Source of the DNA: CAWARU01 sp963805795
GTDB taxonomy: Bacteria; Pseudomonadota; Gammaproteobacteria; UBA6186; Azoamicaceae
DNA length: 64,000 nucleotides
Direction of reading: 5' to 3'
NCBI GenBank assembly: GCA_963805795.1
Contig: CAWDVG010000001.1
Coordinates: 186,001 to 250,000, forward strand
Shown: piece after piece, positions 24,164 through 33,698 of the stretch
Layout of the letters: every line of letters begins with the position of its first letter
Position numbering within the stretch: position 1 is the first letter of the stretch
Made by a program: the position numbers and the translations under genes
The notes under the pieces: model-generated
The model's database searches: none
Told to the model about the DNA's origin: nothing
What the model saw: the letters and a program-made list of their open reading frames with translations, nothing else

Positions 24164-26814
24164 ACCCTGATATTGATCCAGTTGAAACAGCTGAATGGTT
24201 AGATGCTCTGGCATCCGTATTAAAAGAGGAAGGGCCTGAACGCGCTTCCTATTTATTAAATCAATTACTCACGAGCGCAAGATTTGCTGGTTGCTCCCTG
24301 AGTAGTGCTTTAACAACCCCCTATATCAATACCATACCGGTTGAAAAAGAAGCCAAATTACCTGGCGACCGAGAAATGGAATTTCGTATTCGCGCATTAA
24401 TTCGCTGGAATGCCGCTATGATGGTGGTTCGCGCGGGTAAATTTGATCCGGAATTGGGCGGACATATTGGAACATTTGCCTCGGCTGCCACTTTGTATGA
24501 TGTTGGGTTTAATCATTTTTGGAGAGCTCCCAGTAAAGAACACGGTGGAGATCTCATCTATATTCAAGGTCATTGTGCGCCTGGTATTTATGCGCGGTCT
24601 TATTTAGAAGGCTTATTATCTGAAGAACAAATCAATCATTTTCGTCAAGAAGTCCAAGGAAAAGGTTTATCTTCTTATCCTCATCCCTGGTTAATGCCCC
24701 ATTATTGGCAATTCCCAACGGTTTCAATGGGTTTGGGCCCCTTACAGGCCATTTATCAAGCACGTTTTATGCGATATTTAGAGGCCAGATCATTAGCCAA
24801 TACCAAAGACCGAAAAGTATGGTGTTTTTGTGGCGATGGTGAAATGGATGAACCAGAATCTTTAGGTGCATTAAGTATTGCCAGTGCGAGAAAAACTGGA
24901 TAATTTAATTTTTGTCGTGAATTGCAATTTACAAAGATTAGATGGACCTGTGCGTGGTAATGGCAGAATTATTCAAGAATTAGAATCTGTATTTCGCGGT
25001 GCTGGTTGGAATGTCATTAAAGTGATTTGGGGTAATCTTTGGGATCCCTTATTTGCAAAGGATAAACAAGGATTTTTGGTTAAACGAATGGCAGAAGCAG
25101 TCGATGGAGATTATCAAAATTATAAAGCCCATGGAGGCGCTTATACCCGAGAACATTTCTTTGGAAAATATCCAGAATTAAAAGCCTTAATAGAAAATAT
25201 GAGTGATGAAGAAATATGGCATCTTAATCGAGGGGGACATGATTCTCAAAAAGTATATGCTGCCTATCATGCAGCGGTGAATCATACAGGACAACCTACC
25301 GTTATTTTAGCCAAAACCATTAAGGGCTATGGTTTAGGGGGTGCAGGTGAAGCGCTGAATATTGCTCATAATACAAAAAAAATGACAACTGAAGAATTAA
25401 TGAAGTTTAAAGAGCGCTTTAAGATTCCAATTCCAGATGAAAAAGTCAAAGATGCGCCTTTTTTCGGCCACCAGATGATAGCCCAGAAATCAAATATCTA
25501 AAGGCACGACGAGCAGCGTTAGGTGGATATTTACCTCAACGTCGTTTAGAAGCCGACGCGACCTTACCAGTGCCAGCTTTATCTAGTTTTGAAGCCTTAT
25601 TAAAGGGAAGTGGGGATCGTAAAATTTCCACTACGATGGCTTTTGTAAGACTTATTACCGCTCTTTGTCGCGACAAAGAATTGGGTAAAAGAATTGTTCC
25701 GATTGTTCCCGATGAAGCTCGAACTTTTGGGATGGAAGGTTTATTTCGCCAATTAGGCATTTATTCTCCGGTAGGGCAATTGTATCAGCCTGTCGATTCC
25801 GAGCAAGTGATGTATTACAAAGAAACCAAAGATGGTCAAATTTTAGAAGAAGGAATTACAGAAGCAGGATCGATGTGCTCTTGGATTGCAGCGGCAACGT
25901 CTTATAGCGTTCATAATCTCACCATGATTCCTTTTTATATTTTTTATTCCATGTTTGGTTTTCAACGAATTGGCGATCTTGCTTGGGCAGGTGGGGACTC
26001 ACGTGCGAGAGGTTTTTTAATTGGTGCAACTTCTGGTCGCACTACCTTGAATGGTGAAGGTTTGCAGCATGAAGATGGGCATAGTCATATCTTGGCGAAT
26101 ACCGTGCCGAATTGTTATTCCTATGATCCGACATTTTCTTATGAATTAGCTGTCATTATTCAGGAAGGCTTAAGACGGATGGTGCAACAAAAAGAAAGTA
26201 TTTATTATTACATCACCACCATGAATGAAAATTATGAGCACCCGGATATGCCAGAAGGGGTAGAAGCAGGTATTCTTAAAGGCATGTATTGCTTTAAAAA
26301 GACGCCTGCAAAAAATAAATCGCATGTGCAGTTATTAGGCTCTGGGAGCATCTTAAGGGAAGTCATATTTGCCGCTGAATTATTAGAAAAAGAATTTCAA
26401 GTGACTTCCGATATTTGGAGTGTGACTAGTTTTAATTTGCTGGCACGCAATGGGCAAGAAGTAGAGCGTTGGAACCGGTATCATCCCTTAGAGTCTAAAC
26501 GCATTCCTTATATTACTTCTTGTCTTGAAAATACAGAAGGTCCTATTATTGCTGCAACAGATTATATCAAGCTTTTTTCAGATCAAGTACGTGCTTTTGT
26601 ACCCCGTCATTATGTGGTTTTGGGAACCGATGGCTACGGTCGTTCTGATACTCGAAGTCAATTACGTCAATTTTTTGAGGTTGATCGTTACTATGTGGTT
26701 TGTGCGGCACTGAAAGCCTTAGCTGATGAGGGTATGCTTTCCCAAGAAATTGTGAAACAGGCAATGGAAAAATATAAAATAAATCCAGATAAACCAAATC
26801 CGATAACGGTATAG
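24160..26814 (+). pseudogene. aceE: Pyruvate dehydrogenase E1 component, two frameshifts
   Basis: Homodimeric-type E1, which decarboxylates pyruvate and passes the acetyl group to AceF lipoyl domains. Three pieces cover the whole protein: 24160-24903, 24878-25501 and about 25466-26814. The thiamine-binding motif GDGEMDEPES is intact in the first piece. Break one is near 24890: dropping one base restores IASREKLDNLIFVVNCNLQ. Break two is in a T6 run near 25461-25466: adding one T restores DAPFFRPPDDSPEIKYL. The two shifts cancel, so the third piece returns to the original frame. No other damage is visible over about 885 codons. It is either a recent pseudogene or two sequencing errors; ampD lies upstream and aceF downstream. 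Confidence 0.88.
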
Positions 26815-26899
26815 AATGTTGACATTTTGAGTAGAAAAATTTGAGTAGAAATAAGTCAGTAATTATGGCTAGGAATGAATTAGAGAGTGTGAGTAAGAA

Positions 26900-28255
26900 A
26901 TGTTAAAAAAAGTATTGGTTCCCGATATTGGTGCTTTTTCAGATGTGAATGTCATCGAAATAATCGTGGCTCCTGGCGATAAAATTGGGGTGGATGCAGC
27001 GTTAATTTCCTTAGAAACAGATAAGGCTACGATGGAAATACCTTCACCTTATGCTGGGATAGTAAAAACCATTGATCTGAAAGTAGGTGATAAGGTTTCT
27101 GAGGGTTCCTTAATTTTAACGATGGAAGTGGAAGAGACAGGAGGAGCGGAAGAAGCAAAAAAACCGGAAGGAACAGAAAAAGCAGTAGAAGCAAAAAAAG
27201 CAGAAGAAACGAAAAAAACGACAGAAACGAAAGAAGCGGAATTAAAACCTGAGCAAAAAGATAAGGAAAAAGAACAAGAAAAAAAATCTACTACTACTTT
27301 ACCCGCCACAACAAATAGCAGTACCGGCCCAGTACATGCAGGCCCTGGTGTACGTCGTTTCGCTCGTGAATTAGGCGTCGATCTATCGCGCGTAAAGGGC
27401 TCGGGTCCTAAAAACCGTATTTTAAAAGCGGATGTGCAAGGCTATGTAAAGGCGGAGCTTGCTAAAACTCAATCAGGGCTAGGCGTGGGAACTGGAACTG
27501 GAGCTGGTCTAGGAGGATTAGCGGTTGCGCCATGGCCACAAACGGATCATGCAAAATTTGGTGATATTAAAAATGTTGAATTATCGCGCATTAAAAAATT
27601 ATCAGGTTCTTATTTACATCGAAATTGGGTTTTAGTGCCTCATGTTACCCAATTTGATGAAGCAGATATTACAGAGTTAGAACGTTTTCGAAAGGAAAAT
27701 CAAACTTTGGCTGAACATCAGGGTGTTAAATTAACACCTTTAGTTTTTATTATGAAGGCTGTGGTTGCAGCATTGAAACATTTCCCCAGTTTTAATGCTT
27801 CTTTGGATGCCAATGGTAGCCAATTAATTTTAAAAAATTATTTTCATATTGGCGTTGCAGTGGATACACCCAATGGTTTAGTGGTTCCTGTTGTTCGCGA
27901 TGTGGATCAAAAGGGACTTTTTCAATTAGGTAAAGAATTAGCGGATATCAGTCAAAAAGCGAGAAATGGTCAATTGACTGCGATGGATATGCAAGGCAGT
28001 TCTTTTAGTATTTCTAGTCTGGGTGGTATTGGCGGCACTGCTTTTACGCCCATTATTAATGTGCCGGATGTGGCGATTTTGGGTGTTTCTAGATCTCAAA
28101 TGAAACCCATTTATATCGAGAAAGAATTTAAACCGCGTTTGATGCTGCCTTTATCATTTTCTTATGACCACCGGGTCATTGATGGTGCAGAAGCAGCTAG
28201 GTTTACCACTTTTTTGGTTGGGCAGTTGTCAGATATTAGACGTTTATTGCTGTAA
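26900..28255 (+). CDS. aceF: Dihydrolipoamide acetyltransferase (PDH E2), single lipoyl domain
   Basis: A 451-residue E2 core of the pyruvate dehydrogenase complex. It has one lipoyl domain (residues 1-75, lipoyl Lys42 in ETDKATMEIP), then a Glu/Lys/Thr-rich linker (about 80-140). A peripheral subunit-binding domain follows (VRRFARELGVDLSRVKGSG, about 150-190), then a Gly-rich hinge and the catalytic domain (about 220-451) with the active-site motif SYDHRVIDGAEAARF. E. coli AceF has three lipoyl domains, so this is a short form, common in other bacteria. The frame is intact, unlike those of aceE and lpdA on either side. Confidence 0.93.
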   Translation: MLKKVLVPDIGAFSDVNVIEIIVAPGDKIGVDAALISLETDKATMEIPSPYAGIVKTIDLKVGDKVSEGSLILTMEVEETGGAEEAKKPEGTEKAVEAKKAEETKKTTETKEAELKPEQKDKEKEQEKKSTTTLPATTNSSTGPVHAGPGVRRFARELGVDLSRVKGSGPKNRILKADVQGYVKAELAKTQSGLGVGTGTGAGLGGLAVAPWPQTDHAKFGDIKNVELSRIKKLSGSYLHRNWVLVPHVTQFDEADITELERFRKENQTLAEHQGVKLTPLVFIMKAVVAALKHFPSFNASLDANGSQLILKNYFHIGVAVDTPNGLVVPVVRDVDQKGLFQLGKELADISQKARNGQLTAMDMQGSSFSISSLGGIGGTAFTPIINVPDVAILGVSRSQMKPIYIEKEFKPRLMLPLSFSYDHRVIDGAEAARFTTFLVGQLSDIRRLLL

Positions 28256-28265
28256 TTGTAAGGTT

Positions 28266-28323
28266 CGTCTTTCCCACGAAAGTGGGAGTTAAGTTCGTCA
28301 TTCCCGCGAAAGCGGGAATCCAG
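28266..28323. repeat. Two REP-like palindromes between aceF and lpdA
   Basis: CGTCTTTCCCACGAAAGTGGGAG (28266-28288) and CGTCATTCCCGCGAAAGCGGGAAT (28296-28319) are two copies of the same hairpin unit with GAAA loops; the second is a perfect stem. Compensating changes in the first copy (CCCAC/GTGGG versus CCCGC/GCGGG) keep its stem intact. The second copy matches the widespread bacterial ATTCCCGCG...CGGGAAT repeat type. As RNA it could separate aceF from lpdA expression. Confidence 0.8.
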
Positions 28324-28398
28324 AAGTTATTTACACATGAGTAAATATATAAGATTGTGGATACAGTTGTTGAGTAAGTTTTCAGGAGAGGAGAAATA

Positions 28399-29824
28399 AT
28401 GAGCGAAACGATTCAAACGGATGTGTTGGTCTTAGGTTCTGGACCTGGAGGTTATACGGCAGCGTTTCGGGCTGCAGATCTCGGGAAAAAGGTCGTGTTG
28501 GTGGAACGCGAAGAAAATCTGGGTGGCGTTTGCTTAAATGTGGGTTGTATTCCCTCTAAATCATTATTGCATGCGGCAAAAGTAATAGAAGAAACGCAGG
28601 AATTTTCAGGTCATGGCATCGAGTTTGGAAAACCAGTTATTGATCTTAAGAAACTAAAAGAATGGAAAGAAGGAATTGTGCGGCGTTTAACGGGCGGTCT
28701 CAAAATGCTTTCTAAACAACGTAAAGTGCAAGTTCTACAAGGTGTTGGGACTTTTCAATCGCCTAATGAAGTGGTTGTTGAAACAAAAGACGGAAAACAA
28801 ACAATTACGTTTGAATCAGCCATTATTGCAGTGGGCTCTAGTCCCATCCAATTACCTTTTTTGCCAAAAGATAATCGCATAATTGATTCTACGGGCGCAC
28901 TTGCTTTGGAAGACATTCCCGCACGATTATTAGTGATCGGGGGCGGCATTATTGGTATGGAAATGGCTACGGTTTATCATGCTTTAGGATCAAAAATATC
29001 GGTCGTGGAACTGACGGAAGGTTTGTTACCTGGTGTTGATCGCGATATCGTCGCACCCCTGCAAAAGCGGGTACAAAAACGGTACGAGAATATTTTGCTA
29101 GAAACAAAAGTGGTTAAAGTGGAAGCGAAGCCTGATGGCTTATGGGTAACGTTTGAAGGAAAAAATGCCCCTAAAGAACCAGAACGATTTGATAAAGTGC
29201 TTTCTGCTGTAGGACGAGCGCCTAATGGTAAAAACAATTGCTGCAGAAAAGGCTGGAATTCATGTTGATGATCGTGGATTTATACCTGTTGATAAGCAAC
29301 AACGCAGCAATGTAGCGCATATTTTTGCGATTGGGGATGTTGCAGGGAACCCGATGTTGGCCCATAAAGCCATGCCAGAAGGCCGTGTGGCTGCAGAAGT
29401 CATTGCCGGTAAAAAACATAGTTTCGAACCTCGCTGTATTCCTTCGGTTGCTTACACGGATCCCGAAGTCGCCTGGGTAGGTGTAACAGAAACAGAGGCT
29501 AAAAAACTAAATTTAAATTATGACAAAGGTGTTTTTCCTTGGATGGCCAGTGGACGTTCTTTAAGTTTGGGCCGCGATGAAGGCATCACAAAAATTATTT
29601 TTGATAAAGACAGCCATCGTGTTTTGGGTGCAGGTATTGTAGGACCCAATGCAGGTGATTTGATTTCAGAAATAGCCCTGGCAATAGAATTGGGTTGTGA
29701 AGCAGAAGATCTAGCTTTAACCATTCATCCGCATCCGACTCTTTCTGAAACCATTTGCTTGGCAGCAGAAATTTTTGAAGGAACCATTACTGATCTGTAT
29801 ATGCCGAAGAAAACTGATGAATGA
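28399..29824 (+). pseudogene. lpdA: Dihydrolipoamide dehydrogenase (PDH E3), one frameshift
   Basis: The FAD-dependent E3 of the pyruvate dehydrogenase complex, which reoxidises dihydrolipoamide. The FAD motif GSGPGGYTAAFRAADLG and the redox-active pair in GGVCLNVGCIPSKS are intact, as are the NAD motif GGGIIGMEMATVYHALG and the C-terminal HPHPTLSE. The frame breaks in the A5 run at about 29230: removing one A restores VGRAPNGKTIAAEKAG. The two parts are 28399-29268 and about 29231-29824. No other defect is seen, so this is either a very young pseudogene or a homopolymer sequencing error. AGGAGAGGAG precedes the ATG. Confidence 0.88.
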
Positions 29825-30249
29825 GCTACCTAAAGTAATAAAAGCTAAAATAATGAAATCATGATCGGCAGGAAAACAGATTAGATTATGAGCTGACAGT
29901 TAACTGTACAAGTTAGTTGCATGATATTCTTGTGCAGTGACATTCTTGTGTATGGCACTTACTTTGGCCATTTGTCTTTCAATGCTATCTTGGTGAAAAT
30001 TACCGTATATTTTAACCATGTCATGGTCAAATTTACCGTCTTCTTTAACCATCACGTGGTTGAAAAGACGGTTAAATTAAACCTTCATTAGGAAAAGCTT
30101 TTTAATTCAAATGATTAATGTTCGTGTAATTAAACGGATTTTTTGGTAAAATACCAGAAAAATCAATATTATTCGATATAATTTGACAATTAAAGTGATG
30201 GTTTGGTAGCATACTTTTTCCTTTTCAAAAATACAATTTGGAGAATACT
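29825..30249. other. Intergenic region with one copy of an 84-nt repeat
   Basis: No gene is visible in about 425 bp. The main feature is the repeat at 30000-30083, listed separately. The rest is AT-rich, with partial short repeats (for example CATGATATTCTTGTGCAG and CATTCTTGTGTATGG around 29920-29955). TTGGAG precedes the ATG at 30250. Confidence 0.4.
30000..30083. repeat. 84-nt palindromic repeat, copy A
   Basis: This 84-nt block, with ATTTACCGTCTT and AAGACGGTTAAAT arms near its right half, is matched by a copy of the same length at 30967-31050 with roughly three quarters identity. Both copies share TTACCGT at the start, TTTTAACC, CAAATTTACCG, TTTAACCAT and GGTTGAAA in the same order. The two copies bracket the gene at 30250-30936. 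Confidence 0.7.
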
Positions 30250-30936
30250 ATGTCTGTTGTTTATGATGAAATTTTTGCTGCCATTGTAAAAAAGAAATTT
30301 GTTGAAGAATTAAAAGGAACTTGGATTGCTGCTTTTAGAGATAATGGATTGTCCTTAAATCAAAAACATATGCTACTTTATTTTATAGTTGATTCTTATA
30401 TAGCTGAGAGAAGGTGTCACTTAAATCAGTTCTTAGGTTATATACTTTCACCTGAAGGAGAAAATGTTGTTAAGGTTTTAAAACAATTAATATTAGGTGC
30501 TGACGCAGAATTTCTTGTGGGAGCAGATAACCTTAAGCAAACAGCTTTAGATATTGATGCAAAGCGTGGTAAAAAATATTCCGAAATAATAGGACAAGTA
30601 TACTCAGATTTAGAGCTCGAGAAGAAATTGGCTTTAGATATTAATCCTGGGAATTTTCAGAAATATTCCTATATTATGAGCCTTTCCAGCTTAGGTTTTG
30701 GAGGTTCTACTACAAGTAAAATATGTAAAGTTATTAGTGATGCAAATGGGGTTTTATTAGATCAACAAATGTCTCTATTAAATCAATACTGTATGAGTAC
30801 TACAGGTGCGGCGATAGCTGCAACCCCTGCGGGTGCAATGCCAGTAAATACAGCTATTACATTGGCAGGAGGATCGGCAGGGACATTGGCCTGTGCTATG
30901 TCTGTTACTGACTCAAAAAGTAATACGCCAAACTAA
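30250..30936 (+). CDS. Orphan protein between two repeat copies
   Basis: A 228-residue protein of no recognised family. The N-terminal two thirds are helical and charged (DEIFAAIVKKKFVEELKGTW, LNQKHMLLYFIVDSYIAERR). The last 50 residues are small and non-polar (TTGAAIAATPAGAMPVNTA, then ITLAGGSAGTLACAMSV) and could form a membrane-associating hairpin. It has no signal peptide. The ATG at 30250 follows TTGGAG with good spacing; the TTG at 30238 is less likely. It stands alone, with AT-rich flanks and an 84-nt repeat on each side, which suggests it was acquired. An effector role is possible but not shown. Confidence 0.65.
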   Translation: MSVVYDEIFAAIVKKKFVEELKGTWIAAFRDNGLSLNQKHMLLYFIVDSYIAERRCHLNQFLGYILSPEGENVVKVLKQLILGADAEFLVGADNLKQTALDIDAKRGKKYSEIIGQVYSDLELEKKLALDINPGNFQKYSYIMSLSSLGFGGSTTSKICKVISDANGVLLDQQMSLLNQYCMSTTGAAIAATPAGAMPVNTAITLAGGSAGTLACAMSVTDSKSNTPN

Positions 30937-31338
30937 TATTGAGTTATTTAATAGTCATTTGTAAAGTTACCGTCAATTTTAACCTTTCCATGACCAAATT
31001 TACCGGTTATTTTAACCATAATACGGTTGAAATAACCGGATAAATTAACCATATTAATAAAAATACATTTAACTTCATATTATTATCATTTTTATTCCAG
31101 CTAGCTATTTTTAATAAATTAACAAAATTTATGCCGGGTTCTCAGAAAATCGGGTATATACCCTAAGCGATATCTTACAAGGCCTAGGTAAATATCCTAC
31201 GAGTCTTGACATTTTACCTGAAAATATGTCACAATTGGTCTTCTGACATATATGGCTTGGACATTTTTACTGTAAATATAGTAGGTATATGCTAAAAGGT
31301 CCAAGCGAAATGCTAGAACAAAATACTGGAGATGCAAT
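30937..31338. other. Intergenic region with repeat copy B and palindromes
   Basis: No gene is visible in about 400 bp. It holds repeat copy B (30967-31050), a perfect 12-bp palindrome GGGTATATACCC (31152-31163), and the inverted arms GCTTGGAC (31255-31262) and GTCCAAGC (31299-31306). The arms could fold in the 5' leader of the next gene. CTGGAG precedes the ATG at 31339. A TTGACA at 31206 is present, but without a good -10 box at normal spacing. Confidence 0.4.
30967..31050. repeat. 84-nt palindromic repeat, copy B
   Basis: The second copy of the repeat at 30000-30083, same orientation and length. Its palindromic arms (ATTTACCGGTTATTTTAACC and GGTTGAAATAACCGGATAAAT) differ from copy A in several paired positions, yet still fold. 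That suggests the secondary structure is under selection. Confidence 0.7.
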
Positions 31339-32091
31339 ATGACTAATCGTACCGCAGATACTCAAGTTAATAAGAATGTAATGCTCTTTCATCAGATTGC
31401 GCAAGATGCTGCTCAATTAATAATCAAGCAATTGCTGCCACGACTCACAAACTTAAGTGGGATTATCTCGGAAGGATTATTCAAAAAAGCAACCGGACAT
31501 AGTCTTTTAGAAGTTGTTCAGACTGAGGAAATGCGTCATGTTTTTGAAAACATCGTAGTCAATGACTTGATTCAAGAATTGAACAATACTGCCAAAAATA
31601 TAGAGATGTCTTTATTAAAATCCTCTGGAATGTCAAGTGAACAAATGGCTTTGAAGATGAGAGAACATTATTCTTCCCGTACTGGACTTTCCCCTCAACT
31701 CGAAAGAATGGTCAAGGGTCTTTTAGCGGAAACACATCGTCATCATCACAGAGATAATACAAGTGTTAATGCTTTTAATTCTAATGCAAGTACTATTTCC
31801 AACCCAAATTCAACCATCGGATTCTATCGATATAAAATTCAAAGATATTTACGTTCTGTTTTAGATGGTCTCATGCATTCTGCCATGCGACAGGCTTCCC
31901 GAGTTGCCGCAGAAAATTCTTTGGAACAATTGGAAATTGCCCCCACTGCACATCTAGAAAGCTTTGCCTTATATAAAAAGCTGCATCAAGATCAATCATT
32001 AACTCGAGATTTAACGGTTGTTAACGTGGCGGGTCAAAAAGAACATATGGCCTTTGGACAAAGGCGTAGTAGGGTTGACAATCCAGTTTAA
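31339..32091 (+). CDS. Hypothetical helical protein
   Basis: A 250-residue soluble protein that I do not recognise. It is predicted mostly helical, with a His-rich stretch (ETHRHHHRDN, about residue 137) and a polar Asn/Ser linker (about 145-160) between two helical halves. It has no signal peptide or membrane segment. CTGGAG lies eight bases before the ATG. It is a single gene with its own long leader. The composition and lack of a known family make it another lineage-specific candidate; an effector role is possible, with no direct evidence. Confidence 0.65.
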   Translation: MTNRTADTQVNKNVMLFHQIAQDAAQLIIKQLLPRLTNLSGIISEGLFKKATGHSLLEVVQTEEMRHVFENIVVNDLIQELNNTAKNIEMSLLKSSGMSSEQMALKMREHYSSRTGLSPQLERMVKGLLAETHRHHHRDNTSVNAFNSNASTISNPNSTIGFYRYKIQRYLRSVLDGLMHSAMRQASRVAAENSLEQLEIAPTAHLESFALYKKLHQDQSLTRDLTVVNVAGQKEHMAFGQRRSRVDNPV

Positions 32092-32265
32092 AGTTTGCTA
32101 ATCTTAATTTATAGGTAAATTTTACTTGTTGACACATTGAATAAATGCGGGAATCTTAGATATGACATTTAGAACTCTATTAATTGACTTGAAAGGTTGG
32201 CGTTGGTAATACCAAAGTCAGTCTTTTTCATTTGTAATTAATTGATTTTTAAAGGATATCTAAAC

Positions 32266-32394
32266 ATGAACGCAACTCTCATGAACTCCATTTTTTATAT
32301 GAATAACAATATTAATAAAATAATTGACGATATCACACTATTAGATTTTTCACTCTCCATTCAAAAGAATCTTTTTTGGCGCGTCTGCGCCTAA
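32266..32394 (+). CDS. Possible 42-residue small protein
   Basis: A short frame starting MNATLMNSIFYMNNNIN, with AAAGGAT nine bases before the ATG, in the gap between two larger genes. The family is not recognised. The last codons overlap a GGCGC-GTCT-GCGCC hairpin. It could be a small protein or a leader peptide for the ABC operon that starts 75 nt downstream. Evidence is limited to the frame and the ribosome-binding site. Confidence 0.3.
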   Translation: MNATLMNSIFYMNNNINKIIDDITLLDFSLSIQKNLFWRVCA

Positions 32395-32468
32395 TTCTTC
32401 TATAGCTTTTTTGCAATTAAATTTTATTCTTTTATTCCTTAATAAATCTCACAATGGAGAATGGTATT

Positions 32469-33650
32469 ATGTTTTTTAAAGAAATGAGTCATGCTTTATT
32501 GAACTCTAAAAGGGCAATATTAAATTCTAAAAGGGCAATTTTCAGCATGGTTGCAATATTGATGTTTTGTACCGCAAATATTGTAATAGCAGATAATCCG
32601 ATTAAAGAAGAAGATAAAACGATCAAACAGAAAGCCAAAGTCATTGGCATATTAATGCCTATGGATCATGCGGCATTAAGGGAAATTGTGGTTGGATTTA
32701 AAGAAACCTTAAGTAGTCTTTCAGAATCACCTGTAGAATTTAAGGTGCAAAATTCGCAAGGCGATATGAATGTACAGCGTAGTATTATTCAGCAATTTGT
32801 AAGTCAAAATGTGGATGTTATTGTTCCGATTGGGACCACGGCGACACAAATGACCGCCAAGCTTGCAAAACAACAACCCATTGTGAGTTTGGCAGCACTT
32901 CATAAAACGAATAATAATACAACTCAGAATAATAATAAGAAGCATGATAACCATAACAGGGAAGATGCAAAGTCTCCCCCTACAAAGAACATGGAGCAGA
33001 ATTTAAGCTCTAAGACAGTGTCGAAAGAAGAAGCTGTGATGATGACGGGGGTTTTAGATGAAATTGGCCCAAAAAAACCTTTGGAATTGTTGGATGAAGT
33101 GATTCCCAATTTAAAGAAAATTACCCTAGTCCACAGCAGTAGTGAAAAAGTTTTTCCAGAAATTGAAGAGTTGTTGCAATATGCAAAAGCACAGAATTTA
33201 GAAATTCAGAAGTTAATGATCCAGTCGTTGGCTGATATGTATACGATAAGTCGGCTGATTGATGAGGATTCCCAAGCTATTTTTGTATTGAAAGATCATC
33301 TGGTTGTATCTGGGATAAGAACTTTAGTGCAAGAGGCTAAAAAGAAAAATATTCCGGTTGTTACTAGTGATGAAGGTAGTGTAGAAGAAGGCGCTGCTTT
33401 TGCATTAGGGGTTAAGGAAAGAATGATTGGTGAGCAAGGTGCACGTTTAGCATACAAAGTACTCTCTGGCATCCCTGCTCAAAATCTGCCTTTGGAGGTT
33501 CTAGATAAGCTTTCAGTTTTTTATAATGAAAAAGCTTGCATAAATCAAGGGGTCGATATTGATCGATTGAAGCACATGACTGAGAAACTTGGCTATGAAG
33601 CTTTATCTTTAGATTCTAATCAGTTACAAAATGACAGAAAACAGCAATAG
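32469..33650 (+). CDS. ABC transporter substrate-binding protein (TrpX-like)
   Basis: A 393-residue periplasmic binding protein of the ABC_sub_bind family, the type paired with the permease and ATPase that follow. The signal peptide is N-terminal (IFSMVAILMFCTANIVIA, cleavage after about residue 36). The two lobes show VIGILMPMDHAALREIVVGF, NVDVIVPIGTTATQMTAKL and IPVVTSDEGSVEEGAAFALG. An Asn/Lys/His-rich insertion (about residues 148-185) interrupts the first lobe. The ATG at 32469 follows TGGAG; the ATG at 32454 is less well placed. The N-terminus carries a short duplication (LNSKRAILNSKRAIF). Related systems import aromatic amino acids; the ligand here is unknown. Confidence 0.82.
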   Translation: MFFKEMSHALLNSKRAILNSKRAIFSMVAILMFCTANIVIADNPIKEEDKTIKQKAKVIGILMPMDHAALREIVVGFKETLSSLSESPVEFKVQNSQGDMNVQRSIIQQFVSQNVDVIVPIGTTATQMTAKLAKQQPIVSLAALHKTNNNTTQNNNKKHDNHNREDAKSPPTKNMEQNLSSKTVSKEEAVMMTGVLDEIGPKKPLELLDEVIPNLKKITLVHSSSEKVFPEIEELLQYAKAQNLEIQKLMIQSLADMYTISRLIDEDSQAIFVLKDHLVVSGIRTLVQEAKKKNIPVVTSDEGSVEEGAAFALGVKERMIGEQGARLAYKVLSGIPAQNLPLEVLDKLSVFYNEKACINQGVDIDRLKHMTEKLGYEALSLDSNQLQNDRKQQ

Positions 33651-33698
33651 CAATAGCAACAGCAACCGTAATAGAAATAGGGATAATGAGGCCATGAT

